The notes under the pieces are model-generated. The model was not told the origin of the DNA, made no database searches, and was given only the letters and a program-made list of their open reading frames with translations. Positions 11,085-22,738 of a DNA stretch of 64,000 nucleotides are shown here, one piece after another (position 1 is the stretch's first letter; each line of letters begins with the position of its first letter). The stretch spans positions 5,017,001 to 5,081,000 of the forward strand of contig JAYKKI010000064.1 in assembly GCA_039881145.1 (NCBI GenBank), given 5' to 3'. Both the position numbers and the translations under genes were made by a program. The stretch is from Druceiella hillmani (taxonomy: Eukaryota > Arthropoda > Insecta > Lepidoptera > Hepialidae).

Positions 11085-11786
11085 GTAGAAACGCTTGTAG
11101 AACCCGTGCTCTAGAATTGTGGGATGTCTCGAATCCATTTACGTCACCAAATAGTACTTTCGTAAAATATTTTTGACTATATGAATAAAAAACAAAACTT
11201 TGACAATTTTCAGCTGAAAGTGACAGGACAAATGAATCTTAATTGACGCGCAACAAAACAAATTAATCTATAAAAATGTCCTGTCATACCTAGATAAAGT
11301 ACAGAATTATCATCGTCGACAAAATAGCTCCGTCCTTTTCGTTCTGCTCGTAAAATTACCGATGCTATTCTTTTGTCCCGAGCCACCGAACTTTAACGTA
11401 AAATAAAGGCAAGGATAACGGGAGTGCAATACAACAAGCCGATTTTTAAAGCGAATGTTTTGGCAATCGGTCGTGCGTTAGCTAACGTCTACGTTAAGTA
11501 AAGAAATGTTATAACATAGGGCGTATTGTGTATCATTCAATGTTTTTGAAAACAAAAAAAAATTACAAATTATTTTTCTCTAACATTTTCGTAAGGAATG
11601 CAATAAAAAAATCGTAATAACCATCTTCTTTCTTATTAACCATCACCTGTATATGTCACTCATTTTTTTTAAGTTTCGTTTAAAAGATAAATTTACTTAA
11701 AGCTCCACGAGGTTACGATTTTCTTTTACGATAAATACACAAATATAAAAATTAAAAAAATCATCGCAACATGTCGCAGTCCAGTT
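11085..11786. other. Unassigned DNA
   Basis: Mixed composition with CpG-containing patches (11330-11500) but no gene or repeat family recognised. Confidence 0.35.
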
Positions 11787-12143
11787 TTGGCAGGTGTACT
11801 TCGTCTCAGAGTTATAAGCGTCTCCGATATGTGGGTAGTCGGCAGATCGGCTTTGATAAACACTGTGCAGATGTCTGCGCATCTGCGTCGCAGCATCCTT
11901 ATCTACGCGTTTTCGGCTCGACTGTCTGCAGATACGACACTGAACTGTTTGAAATGCAAACAGTGTTTGTTTGTCAATATTTCGGTTAATTCTAAATCAC
12001 TCGTCGCGATTAACGACTCGATATTAGGACGGCATAAAGTTTTTAAACTCGCTAAGACTGAAAATAAATTGGGCTCTTCAGAACAAAATGAGATTCTTAT
12101 AATCAAACTTTTTTTTTCATATCTCATTCCTTTCACGAGATAA
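11787..12143 (+). CDS. Unrecognised 118-residue reading frame, doubtful
   Basis: This stretch is less AT-rich than its surroundings and stays open in several frames on both strands (another plus frame 11771-11989; minus frames 11697-11882 and 11903-12205). That pattern reflects base composition more than coding selection. The 118-residue product has no recognised domain. If anything here is coding I cannot tell which strand. Its 3' end runs into the diverged copy of the 10.1-kb promoter-like sequence. Confidence 0.12.
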   Translation: MAGVLRLRVISVSDMWVVGRSALINTVQMSAHLRRSILIYAFSARLSADTTLNCLKCKQCLFVNISVNSKSLVAINDSILGRHKVFKLAKTENKLGSSEQNEILIIKLFFSYLIPFTR

Positions 12144-12370
12144 AATGTCTCAACCTCAATGAAAGGGTTAAGCGCGTTGCAGTTTACACACACCGGGCAT
12201 CGCACGTCGTTATCGACGCTAGTTTAAGTGTTATGCTGTAATCGATATATGTATACTTCTACATCAGTCTGAACTGTGAAGTAAATGTTGGAACCACTCT
12301 TTTTAGCCATCTTTCGTACGGCCATTTGGAAACCGTGCCTCATTTGCGATCATAAAACGAATACTTCGAA
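12144..12370 (+). repeat. Diverged second copy of the 10.1-kb promoter-like repeat
   Basis: About 80 bp (12160-12235) match 10075-10135 at roughly 70 percent by eye, including the word ACACACCGGG. An initiator-like TCAGTC at 12265-12270 stands where TCAGATT stands in the first copy, but the TATA box and the palindrome are not conserved. Two copies in the same orientation 2.1 kb apart could be decayed LTRs, but I see no pol or gag remnants between them. Confidence 0.35.
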
Positions 12371-12698
12371 GTTTATCCCTGGTTTTTAAACCTAAAAAAT
12401 TACGGGTTAAGGACATCAAATGTACGGTGTCTGAGTAGTAAATATAAACGTATTTATATAAATCTGTTTGTTTATCTATGGTAAGTGAAAGGGCTGCAGA
12501 ATTATCGTGATGAAAGAGTCTGCAGTATAAATACTAGTTTGCAGTATTTTTTTCTGATATTCCGTAAAGAAATAGGATATAACTTATAAATAAAACTGTA
12601 ACAAAAAGTTAACTTCTCGATTAAATTAACTGGAATGGACTGAAAAAAAAAACTATGGAGGGTAGGAGAGGAATTGAAAAGTTGAAAGAAAAATAATT
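12371..12698. other. AT-rich spacer, nothing identified
   Basis: No gene or repeat recognised before element B1. Confidence 0.35.
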
Positions 12699-13191
12699 GA
12701 AGTTATACTTCTTTAGCCCCGTTACGAAGAAATAATGAGAGTTTAGTGAGCAACTTCATCCTGTCGATTTTTGTTGCGCGCGCACGATGCAGCAAAAGTC
12801 GACATGATGAAGTTGCTCACTAAACACATATTTATATGCGTGTAGTGACTGATGCTATTATTCATGATAGTTATTGAGGTATTTGTAAATATTCGAAACG
12901 TATTTTATATTCATACAAATTTAAGTTATATCTGTGATTTTAAATATTTATTAATACTTTTAATTTAATAGTGGTCCATATGATAAAAAACATTTATATA
13001 TTGTAAATACGTGATAGAAATAATGCTTATAAGCTTTTTAAAATATATTTTAAGTGTATTTCTCTAAGTGAGGTTAAGTTTCGGTATGTATTTATTTACA
13101 TTATGTGTTATACATTATTTTAAAATTTAATTATTTGATTCAATACAGATTTTACCAACCGTATTTATAATCGCCGTCAAGTTCTTTTATT

Positions 13192-13534
13192 GAAGTAAAA
13201 CTTCTTTACGCACGCTTGACTTGGGGAGTAAGCTGGTGAATGCGTGACGAGAGCGTTACGAAAAGTGTGATCGGGCGAGGCGAACGGAAGTTGAGAGGGA
13301 TATATAAGTTAGTGAAGACAGAAAGAGAGAGAGAGTTACGTTTCGTATATTACTATAGGGACAAGAGAGAGAGGTGCGAGCACACATTTTCTTTCTCTCT
13401 TTCTCTCATAGCCAGTTATGTTTCGTATATCTAAGACACAGTGCAAGACTATTGTCTGTATCACACTGTAGGAGCAAGAGAGAGCAGTGCGCGCGCACAT
13501 TTTCTTTCCCTCTTCCTCTCATAGCCAGTGCATG

Positions 13535-13580
<46 letters not shown>

Positions 13581-13783
13581 GCGAGTTTGCTAGCGTTACG
13601 CCAACGGTATTTTTTGATTATTTGGTAATTTCATTTCGTTCTTGAGCCATTTTATAAATTATTATTTTGTTCAATACATTAAATATTCTACGTTTAAAGT
13701 GAATAAAATTGTAAATTCATTTTAAAGTTCATATTTTGTGAATTTGAAGTTTTACTTCAGTCGTGTGGTCTAAAGCACAGTGG
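13192..13783 (+). mobile_element. Palindrome-ended element, family A copy 1 (long form)
   Basis: Bounded by GAAGTAAAACTTC (13192-13204) and GAAGTTTTACTTC (13746-13758), followed by a 3' segment in which GTGTG pairs with CACAG/CACAC, then a T run. The interior has (GA)n/(CT)n tracts, two related blocks ending CTCTCATAGCCAGT (about 13409 and 13521) and a (TA)n tract (13537-13577). No protein; the 64-codon frame inside is spurious. This is the reference for the seven copies in the window. Helentron/HINE is the best structural match. Confidence 0.85.
13537..13577. repeat. (TA)n microsatellite inside A1
   Basis: About 20 perfect TA repeats at the fixed internal position where every nearly complete family A copy has them. 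Confidence 0.9.
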
Positions 13784-13889
13784 TTTTTTTTGTTATTTTA
13801 TTTCCATTAATTATTTGTGTGCTAAACAAAGTTATTCTTGTATTAAACCAAATAATATAACGCCTAACGCGTACATAATACTGGCACAA

Positions 13890-14416
13890 TTTTTTTTTAG
13901 TACAATTTCTTTAATTTATAAATGTAAGTAAGGGACAATACATATAATACCAAAGAATATTATAATTAATTTTCGTTAGTTTAATTCATTATCTTAACAG
14001 ATTATATCGAAAGTCACATGTCGCTACGATTAATTTTTTTGGTATGAATTTATTTTAAAAAAAGTAAAAGTTTCTAAATGTTTTTTTGTTTAATTAAAAG
14101 AAAATTTAAAATAAATCGTTTTTAAATTTTGAAAAAAAAAATGATTTTAGACGCGCTCTTTTAATAAAGAAACTACCATCAATTTACTGTCAAACATCTA
14201 ATTTATAACACTCTGTTTCCGCGGTGTTTTTTTCCTTTTTTCAAATTTAGATTTTATGTCAATATTTTTTTTTTGTAAATTTGTAATTAAAATATTGTTT
14301 GTATTTCAATTTGACAAAGAATTGTAATTAAGTCGAACAAATTGTTATAAATAGTCCAAAGTATAGATTTGTCAAATCAATTTTTATATAAAATAATCAC
14401 GGACGGCTAATATTTA
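13890..14416. other. AT-rich DNA, nothing identified
   Basis: Long T and A homopolymers; no gene or repeat family recognised. Confidence 0.4.
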
Positions 14417-15232
14417 AGAGTTTACACCTTAAGAATCGATTTTCATATATAGCGCCCTGTATGAAATTTTATGAGGTGTAAAATCAGAAATTCAGAGCGT
14501 TAGAAAAGTGTAACCGTTAGGTTCTGATCGTACGAAGTTCAGAGCGTTAAAAAAGTTTAACCGTTAAATGGCTTCTCCGGCCAACATTTCTGCGCCTCTT
14601 TAGAGTGAGATATCAATATGTTTATTTGTCATATCTTATGGCGTAATGGCAATGACGGAGTGTGACACACATATTGGCATTTTCTTATGGCGTAATCGCA
14701 ATGACAGAGTTTTCCACACATATTGACATTTTCTCATGGCGTAATCGCAATGACAGAGTGTGACACACATGTTGGCATTTTCTCATGGCGTAATCGCAAT
14801 GACGGAGTGTGACACACATATTGGCATTTTCTCATGGCGTAATCGCAATAACGGAGTGTGACACATATTGGCATTTTCTTATGGCGTAATCGTAATGACC
14901 GAATTTACTATCGTTCGCTTATATCAAGATGTAATCATTAAATGTCATTATGTGTCAATATTTGGTGTCTTCTAACCAACAAAATTAAAAAGTCTCTTTT
15001 AATTTTAACTTCTTAGTCTAACGTTACTAAATGTTTTTAACTTTGTAGTATAAATTTGATCTTGTTCATTTGTGTTTTACTTAAAAATAATTATATTGTC
15101 TGCATTTGTTTATTAAAGAATTTTCCATTTACATTTAATGATATTTATATTTATATACAGTGTTACATATTTTATACATTCCAAAACAATCAGGAGTAAA
15201 CTCCAGTCGCGCGTCGGAGCCTACACGCACAA
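14417..15232 (+). mobile_element. Palindrome-ended element, family D copy 2
   Basis: The left palindrome is decayed (AGAGTTTACACC, 14417-14428), but the adjoining ATATATAGCGCC region matches D1 and D3. The right palindrome GGAGTAAACTCC (15193-15204) is intact and is followed by TCGCGCGTCGGAGCC, CACGCACAA and a T run, as in the other D copies. The interior differs from D1 by a local expansion of a 49-bp unit. No coding capacity. Confidence 0.78.
14634..14905. repeat. 49-bp minisatellite inside D2, six units
   Basis: GCGTAAT recurs at 14641, 14690, 14739, 14788, 14837 and 14884. D1 has only one diverged unit here, so the array grew within this copy or its lineage. Confidence 0.9.
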
Positions 15233-15609
15233 TTTTTTTGTTGAACGCGTCGCTGTAAGAGTTCTGTAGCCAAATCACCTTTACAGTTTCGCCATGTCCG
15301 TCTGTCTTTCTGCCTGTTTGTCACAGTATAGAGTATCGTTGACAAGGTCTTTTGGAAATATTGAGGGTGTATCGTGAACTCTTTTTCGATGCAGGGATCC
15401 GTTTATTAAATATTAAGGTTTAAATGGTCAGTTTTGTTAGAATTACGTGTCCCCACCCCCTAACAGCTAAGCCGTTATTTCTTAATATATGGAAAATATT
15501 CATAATTGTAGTATGTATAACGTACTAGGAATAAATAAATATTTTAGTGAATTGAAAAAAATATGTAATGGAAATTTAGGACTTTATCCCTTGAAGGCGG
15601 TAGTAGTAG
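15233..15609. repeat. Fragment of dispersed repeat E (short)
   Basis: CCGTCTGTCTTTCTGCCTG near 15297 and TCACAGTATAGAGTATCG resemble the middle of repeat E (best copy 25530-25700). The rest of this stretch holds nothing recognised. Confidence 0.4.
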
Positions 15610-16415
15610 CGTAATGACCTTTGGAAAGAAGTTTCGAAAGAAAATTTAGTTTCAATAGAAAATAAACAGCCATCAACCGGAGAGTTTTAGTTTCAATACC
15701 TCCTAATGTAGTCTTGGAACACCCTAATGCTGAACCTAGACTATTAATGACCTTTGGAAAGAATTTTCCAAAGAAAATTTAGTTTCGATAGAAAATAAAT
15801 AGCCATCAACCGGAGATTCGAGCTTCAATACCTCTTAATGTAGTCTTGTAACGCCCTAATGCTGAATCTAGGCTATTAATGACCTTTGGAAATAATTGTC
15901 GAAAGAAAATTTAGTTTCGATAGAAAATAAATAGCCATCAACCGGAGATTCGAGCTTCAATACCTCTTAATGTAGTCTAGGAACGCCCTAATGCCGAACC
16001 TAGGCTATTAATAAACTTTAAAAAAGAATTTCCATAAGAAAATTTAGTTTCGATAGAAAATAAATAGCCATCAACCGGAGATTCGAGCTTCAATACCTCT
16101 TAATGTAGTCTAGGAACGCCCTAATGCTGAACCTAGGCTATTAATAAACTTTGAAAAAGAATTTCCATAAGAAAATTTAGTTTCGATAGAAAATAGATAG
16201 CCATCAACCGGAGATTCGAGCTTCAATACCTCTTAATGTAGTCTAGGAACGCCCTAATGCTGAACCTAGGCTATTATTAAACTTTGGAAATAATTTTTGA
16301 AAGAAAATTTAGTTTCGATAGAAAATGAATAGTCATCAACCGGAGATTCGAGCTTCAATACCTCTTAATGCAGTCTTGGGACGCCTTAATGCTGAACCTA
16401 GGCTATTAGTTTGCC
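15610..16415. repeat. Tandem array, six units of about 133 bp
   Basis: The word GCCATCAACCGGAG (last copy GTCATCAACCGGAG) begins at 15669, 15802, 15934, 16067, 16200 and 16332. Each unit also has CCTAATGC and, in most, CCTAGGCTATTA. An 81-codon frame starting at 16325 begins in the last unit and is not supported. Confidence 0.93.
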
Positions 16416-17473
16416 TACTAGCAATCATAGAATATATATTACCATTAGGGTATTTTCAGGTAGTTTTAAAGGTCAGTCTTAAACCAAGCTTCAATTTAGT
16501 TAGTGGATTTGTGTTCATTCGTCTAATTTCCTTCAATGGTGGGCAATATAGAGGTATAACAAAATTTTAATGAACAGTTTTTTTATTTTTATAAAAAATA
16601 CTTGTAAAAATGTCCAATAATCACTATAAGAACTATTAAAATCTCCCACTTATTCCGTCCTTGAGTCAAAATATAATTATAACCATGATTCTCTATCAAA
16701 ACTAACAATAAAGGTACCATCAAATGGAAGTAAACAACAGAGTAAGCAAGACAAGTGGAGAAAAAAAAATTAATGTCACGATGATCAAAATACTGGTGTA
16801 TTTAGATTGTAAGATATAACATATTTAATTTTATGACCGATTTTGAATGTGTTTGTTTTTCTTTAACTTGTACTCAAAAATCACCATCGCGAAGAAAAAA
16901 AAGGAGTGTGATAATGATCAAAGTACTAGTTATTAAGATTTTAAGATATAAAGTACTCGTTTTAATTTTATGACCGATTGTGAATGTATTTGTTTTTTTT
17001 TACTCAAATACCAGGAGGCGTATATGTTAAAATCGCTGGATTTTAGTGTCAAGGTTAATGAAGGTATCGTCAATAACCTTTAATATATAGGGCTAATGCT
17101 AGCCGATTCTAAGGGTTTTTAGTGCCACTTGACATGGGAAACCCTTATTGATTTCTCATAAACCAAAAACCTTTGTTGTTACTACGAGTACCTGGCCACA
17201 CGTTGAAAATGAAGAATCGGGTTTTATTATTTTTTATGTTTCTATGTTAGACGTGACATTATGAACTAAGTAAATCGAATAAAATATAGGTTTATGAGCT
17301 AAATTAAATGACAGTGTTTATTTTGCTAAAGGTGACTTTAAAAATGGTGATTATTTGACTCGTTTGAAGGTTCTTTCGATGAGACAATAATCAGAAAATG
17401 ATTTTAAGATGAACATAATATCTGGTACGGAGATACGGAGGGCCACAATAGTAGAAATGGAACTATACATATG
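16416..17473. repeat. Diverged tandem duplication plus unassigned flank
   Basis: About 100 bp near 16775-16875 (GATCAAAATACTGG ... TTTATGACCGATTTTGAATG) is repeated at 16910-17005 (GATCAAAGTACTAG ... TTTATGACCGATTGTGAATG). The rest shows nothing recognised. Confidence 0.6.
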
Positions 17474-17548
17474 CTCGTTTGACTTGTCTCAATGAGACCT
17501 TTGGTTACTATATGTAACCAAAGGACTCATTGAGACAAGTCAAATGAG
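17474..17548. repeat. Long hairpin at the start of the 123-bp array
   Basis: Arms 17474-17508 and 17514-17548 pair over 35 bp with two mismatches and a 5-base loop. The left arm is an inverted partial array unit and the right arm is the first direct unit. Confidence 0.92.
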
Positions 17549-18610
17549 TCCAAACACGACGGGTTTACTGTTAGCCGCTGAAAAGTTCCCATCACTACTT
17601 CTCTCGTCCATCATCGTATCATCCTGGTTACAATATGTAACCAAAGGACTCATTGAGATAAGTCAAACGAGCCCAAACTCGACGGGTTTAGTGTTAGCCG
17701 CTGAAAAGTTCCTATGACTACTTCTCTCCTCCATCATCGTATCATTCCGATTATAATATATAGTCAAAGGACTCATTGAGATAAGTCAAACGAGCCCAAA
17801 CTCGACGGGCTTACTGTTAGCCGTTGAAAAGTTCCCATCACTACTTCTCTCGTCATCGTATCATCCCTGTTTCAATATGTAACCAAAGGACTCATTGAGA
17901 TAAGTCAAACGAGCCCAAACTCGACGGGGTTAACTGCTAGCCGCTGAAAAGTTCCTATGACTACTTCTCTCCTCCTTCATTATATAATTCCAGTTACAAT
18001 ATGTAACCAAAGGACTCATTGAAACAAGTCAAACGAGCCCAAACTCGACGGGTTTACTGTTAGCCACTGAAAAGTTCCCATGACTACTTCTCTCCTCCTT
18101 CATCATATCATTCCAGTTACAATATGTAACCAAAGGACTCATTGAGACAAGTAAAACGAGCCCAAACTCGACTGGTTTACTGTTAGCCACTGAAAAGTTC
18201 CCGCGACTACTTCTCTCCTCCATCAACGCATCGACCCGGTTACATTATGCAACCAAAGGACTCATTGAGACAAGTCAAACGAGCCCAAACTCGACGGGTT
18301 TACTGTTAACCACTGAAAAGTTCCCATGACTACTTCTCTCCTCCTTCATCATATCATTCCAGTTACAATATGTAATCAAAGGACTCATTGAGACTAGTAA
18401 AACGAGCACAAATTCGACGGGTTTACTGTTCGCCTCTGAAAAGTTCCCATGACTACTTCTGTCCTCTATGATCATATCATACCGGTTACAATATGTAACC
18501 AAAGGATTCATTGAGACAAGTCAAACGAGCCCAAACTCGACGGGTTTACTGTTAGCCGCTGAAAAGTTTCTATAATGGCCTCCCTCCTCCACCATCATAC
18601 CAGTCGATGG
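17509..18610. repeat. Tandem array, about nine units of 123 bp
   Basis: AAGGACTCATTGAGA (with variants) starts at 17521, 17644, 17767, 17886, 18010, 18133, 18256, 18379 and 18502. Units carry a GTAACCAAAGG motif and a block around ACTTCTCTCCTCC. The minus-strand frames at 18029-18226 and 18275-18511 are repetitive and spurious. Related diverged units occur at 27.24-27.56 kb. Confidence 0.93.
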
Positions 18611-18726
18611 CCATGTTATTGTTTTGTAATCACAATTGCATAAGTTTGCCAAACTTCAGATCAGTACGACAATTAGAAGTTGGTGTAAATCAACTTGCTG
18701 GCTTTGTTCATATACATAGTTACATA
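18611..18726. repeat. Conserved downstream flank of the 123-bp array
   Basis: TTGCATAAGTTT, a GACAATTA-like motif and CTTGCTGG occur in the same order after the related array at 27.6-27.7 kb, so array and flank belong to one dispersed element. Confidence 0.65.
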
Positions 18727-19129
18727 TACATATGTTAAAATCATAATATGGTAATTCGCTTTCCACAAATGGCGATGGCCATAATGCTGTTCTGTCGCCA
18801 TGTAAAGAGATCAACGTCATGTCACCTTGTGGTACTTATATAAATTCATCGATATAGCTTATCGATAGCGTCGTATGTCGCGACTGACGCCAAGGGTAAC
18901 TTCCAAATGCTATCAATGGATCCTTCACAGAGTTTCGTCTGTCAAAGCAAGAGATTTCATTTCAAAACTTGTAACACCAAAGTACGTGTCAGAATTAATT
19001 TTCCAACATGATGCTATAAGTAATCCATTTGATTAATTAAAATATTTACATCAAAATATAAACAAATGTCATTACAAAAAGATTTGAAGTTATCATGTCA
19101 TGGGCATAAAAGGAGCTTTGCATGCTTAT
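18727..19129. other. Unassigned DNA with a TATCGATA site
   Basis: TATCGATA at 18860-18867 and AAATGGCG at 18777-18784 are the only recognisable motifs. No gene. Confidence 0.35.
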
Positions 19130-19560
19130 GAAGGAGACCAGGGAAAATGGGCCTAGCGTGGCAGAAATAGAATATAATTTTTAAAAAGGCTGGTATTTTT
19201 TATAATATAAAAAAGCAAACAATTCAGAGACTTACAATAGGGAAAGAACAAAAAATCAAACCAAATTTGTAATTTGTAACCATAATACAAAACAAAAAAT
19301 ATACCTTTTTAATATGTCTAAAACTGTTAATAATAAATATAAAAAGTAGCAAAAACTTTAGAAACCTTCACAAAAAATAAACAGTACCGATTGTTTTTTT
19401 TTTGGAAATTGTAGTCATTGCCAAAATTAATTAAAAATAAACTTTTAAATGACATTAACTTTCGTTGTGTTGTCAAAATGAATGTCTTTTTAGCTCTTCG
19501 AGTTTTGCGTGATTTTTTCGGTGACACTGCCAGACCTGCTAGTTTCATACATTAACATGG
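19130..19560 (+). repeat. Dispersed repeat K copy 1
   Basis: From GGGAAAATGGG through CAGAAATAGAATATAATTTT, CTGGTATTTTTTA and GTTGTCAAAATGAAT this matches the copies at 24.77 and 29.81 kb in the same order. No coding frame is shared. Probably an old transposon body of unknown class. Confidence 0.7.
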
Positions 19561-20814
19561 AGAATACAACGAGACACGACTTGCCCTTTGTTACATATTG
19601 CTGATTCAAGGAGTTCCGCAGAAAAGGAGTTTTTTTAAATTTTCTATATTTAAAAGTGTGATTTTTATTTGGACCCGAAGCTATATGGGACATTTCCGGT
19701 TTCTTTTCGTATTATGAAAATGTAAATTTTTTTTCAAAGAAATAGGTAAAGATATCAGACTAGTTATTTAGTACCAGTTAAGTATTATTTGAAAATAATT
19801 TTCTAGACCTGATTTTATCATTTGTTGTGGTTCAATGCGGCGTGTCTAAAGTGTGACTAAAATGGCGTTTAGTAACCAATGAATTGTAACCAATAAAGTA
19901 AAATACCACGTAAATATATTCAAAAATAAATAATATCTTTATAACGATACAGTGATGAGTAGAAATACGTATTTGTGTTGTGTTTTACCTATTGACTATA
20001 TGTAAATGTTGTCGCGAACTTTTCCCATAGATTTAGCAGCGCGTTGAATTTTTTATGTGTGGACATAATTTTCTTAGCGTTTATGTTAACTGCTTTAGTC
20101 ATATATAGCCTATCTTTTCATCTAGGATGTAAATTATCTATATTCAAAATTTCAATGATACTGAACCATTTAAGAAAAAAAGAAAGACAAACAAACAAAC
20201 AGACAACGTTGCACTTTTGTTATGTTGGTAGCGGTTGATGTTTTTGTAAATTTTATCACTTGTTGTATGTTCTTATTATTCATTTACTTCATAAAAACTG
20301 ACTTATCAAATCACCCGAAAAGTTGTGGTTCTTGTAAATTTTATGACTTTGTAAATTTTATGGCTTTATATTGGAGTTTTAGCGTCGAGATTGTCATTAA
20401 TTAGAACAGTAATCCCAGTGTAGATTACGTGTGTTTCGGAATCACAACTGGTACTGACTATAAAAAGGTGTATATTTTTATGATAATAAACAATTTTTTT
20501 TTAACTTACCAAAGATTGTAAGTTTAGTGATAAAAGTAAGAAAAGATTCAACAAAAGACTCAAGAGAGAACAGAAAGCTGTTCACAAAATCACGAAATGT
20601 GATAAACAACTAGACGTTACGAGAGGGGGATCGCCGCCGAAGGTCTTAACAAGGCGCAAATCCGGCAAAGTTTTTGAAGTGAAGAAAATAGTCATACATT
20701 TTACTTTCTATTCCCAATCTCTGTGCAAATATTTATATTTAATACCAATACCACCATTCATAAAAAATGCTTGAAATCATTTACGTATGATTTCAAACGA
20801 CCTAAAAACAGCAA
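19561..20814. other. AT-rich DNA, nothing identified
   Basis: Several short frames (19490-19693, 20044-20238, 20222-20404) show no domain. AAATGGCG occurs at 19858-19865. Confidence 0.35.
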
Positions 20815-20930
20815 CTCTCTCTCTCGACTTACCGCCCCTCTTCCCGCGCCGGCTGATTTTGCATCGTAAATGTCACGCGCGCTCAGAACGCGCGAGTAGG
20901 CTCCTGCTGTCGGACGCGTCGTTTGATAAT
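20815..20930. other. CpG-rich patch
   Basis: A GC-rich island in AT-rich DNA (CCCGCGCCGG, CACGCGCGCTC, GAACGCGCGAG). It could be a promoter remnant or part of an element. No coding evidence. Confidence 0.4.
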
Positions 20931-21407
20931 AATTTATAAAATGCAAAATATAAAAATAATTATTGTCCGACCGAAATCGGGGCTGGTCGCTAGTTTTACA
21001 ACAAATTTAAGTAGTGTTTGCATTGGCAACAAGTTGTTAGTTGAGCAAGCGATATAATAAATCAATATGAATCATTACCTCACTATTATTAGAACGAAGC
21101 GACAAGGTGAGACAAATGCGTGGGATTAAAATGATACAGATGTGGGCGTGAGAAAGATATGGTAACATCGTTTAGTCACTTGGAGTAAATAGACGAAGAG
21201 TGGCTTACAGTAAGCATGAATGAAACTGAAATACGTGGGAAAGGAGACGAATAGTAGGTTTGTCTGGAAATATTTTCAGATTTCCGAGACATTTCATATT
21301 TTCAATGTATCGTTGCAAATTCGCTAAAAACGAAAGCTTACAATCGATGCGTTCTGCACGTAGTTACGTATGACGCTAAAACGTTGACATTCATGGTCTA
21401 CCTGATC
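20931..21407. other. Unassigned DNA
   Basis: Nothing recognised upstream of the LINE fragment. Confidence 0.35.
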
Positions 21408-21766
21408 CATAAATTTAAAGTCCCTCAGCGAGCGATGGAAGGTGATGGAGTATGCTCGAAATGTTGAAACATACAATTTGTAATTGTGAATTCCGACGGA
21501 GAACCAAAGTAGTCGTTATAGTGCTTAACATCAGCAAAGTGAAGTGGTAATAGGCAGGTCGTATTTTTCGAAGAACCGACACCGATGGGGTAGACGAGTT
21601 CTCGAGTAGAGCCACGAACTTCGAAGTGTAATGAAGGACACCTGTCAGCCATATGGACTGATGACCTAAAGTCTGCGGGAAGAGGTAGGATGCGGAAGGC
21701 GGAGAGGAACGTGTGTGGTATCGCGTTTTGGAAAGTTGTGTGTCCAGCACTGGATAGTTACAGGCT
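21408..21766 (+). pseudogene. RTE-type LINE, C-terminal fragment of the ORF2 protein
   Basis: In one frame, 21423 reads PQRAME and, exactly 76 residues after the Q, WTDDLKSAG followed by RMRKAE, FWKVV and PALD. In insect RTE-like LINEs as I know them, QRAME and RWTDD stand the same distance apart, and PRT also falls at the expected place. The intervening frame has several in-frame stops but no length change, so it decayed by point mutation. This is the segment after the reverse transcriptase domain; the catalytic regions are missing. Minus-strand frames at 21415-21750 and 21425-21652 are shadows. Confidence 0.7.
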
Positions 21767-22738
21767 TATAATTATGCAAATGATAGAATTAGTTATTCCG
21801 CGTTTATAATAGACTGTACTATCACAATCAGTTTAAATGACTTGTTTTAGACCGAGTATTTCAGATTGACTCTCACGCGCTCGGAAACGCTGGTGCATTT
21901 AGTATTCAATATTTTTTCTTGTTTTTCAGGGTTTAGCGTATGTCAAAAGAAAAAAAACCCGCATCTTATGAGATCACTGACGTATTTTTCTATCTGACCG
22001 ATTACATAACGATTTAGATAAAGTTTATGCTATAAGTTACTTAACCTCTTCAAGGGTAGTATGAGATGAAAATATTATTGTTGGAGAAAAACTACGTCGT
22101 AATCATTAAAAATATACGCGAGCTAAGCCGCGGGCAGTATATAGTTATAAGACATGGAGAAGGCGACAGTTCAGACTTTAGAATGTGTGCCAACTCTAAT
22201 ATTTACATACAGCTGTTTAAGTGGTAATGAAGAAGAAGAAGACAATTTACAACCAACGGAGTGGGCGGTAATGACGTAGTGGCACACCCAACACTTCTGT
22301 CACACTTTGTTCGCTTCACACGTATTCGTACAAAACTATTTCGATGTATCCTTGTTTTCGCAACAGCGCGCGTCCAGTCTCAAGTTCATTGGCGCGCCGT
22401 TTTTAGCAATGAGGTCAGTCTAAATGCATCTTCTAGGCAAAGGCTGTTAGTCGTTTTCAGGTCAGGAGGTGTTTATCATGTTTGTAGATATTTAATAATG
22501 TCAAAATGTTTTTAAACGTATACTTGTTTACGTCCAAGCGATACAAGGACTGAAGGTTCAGTAATCTTTCAAAAATTCGTAGTGGATTTGTTTTTTTATG
22601 GAAGCTGACCAAAACGGAAATTCAAAAATAAATGTGTCTGCTTCCGTTTCATGGTCTAACATTTAGACGAAAGGACAATCGGAATGGTGCGTGCTATTTG
22701 ATAGTTCTTATAAATATAATATTCAGATTATTTTTAGT
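21767..22738. repeat. Repeat E fragment plus unassigned DNA
   Basis: 21926-22010 (AGGGTTTAGCG ... CATCTTATGAGATCACTGAC) matches the start of repeat E at 25.53 kb. The rest, including the 84-codon frame at 22261-22515, shows nothing recognised. Confidence 0.5.

Larger units (their letters stand above)
12699..13889 (+). mobile_element. Palindrome-ended element, family B copy 1, interrupted by A1
   Basis: The left end is GAAGTTATACTTC at 12699-12711. The right part resumes at 13784 and runs through GTGTGCTAAACAAAGTTATTC to a decayed right palindrome, ending GGCACAA before a T run at about 13889. The sequence on both sides of A1 lines up with the uninterrupted copy at 22.7-23.9 kb, which shows that A1 inserted into an existing B element. 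A 36-bp inverted duplication (12742-12777 with 12789-12824, three mismatches) near the left end forms a hairpin; copy B2 has only the right arm. No coding capacity. Confidence 0.8.

Noticed and set aside
10060..12370. LTR retrotransposon spanning the two promoter-like repeats
   Set aside because: Similarity between the repeats is limited to about 80 bp and no gag or pol remnant lies between them. Kept only as a possibility.
18029..18511. Two minus-strand frames with related sequence
   Set aside because: They are units of the 123-bp array, whose period is 41 codons.
21415..21750. 111-codon minus-strand frame
   Set aside because: It is antisense to the RTE fragment, whose plus-strand motifs keep the family spacing.
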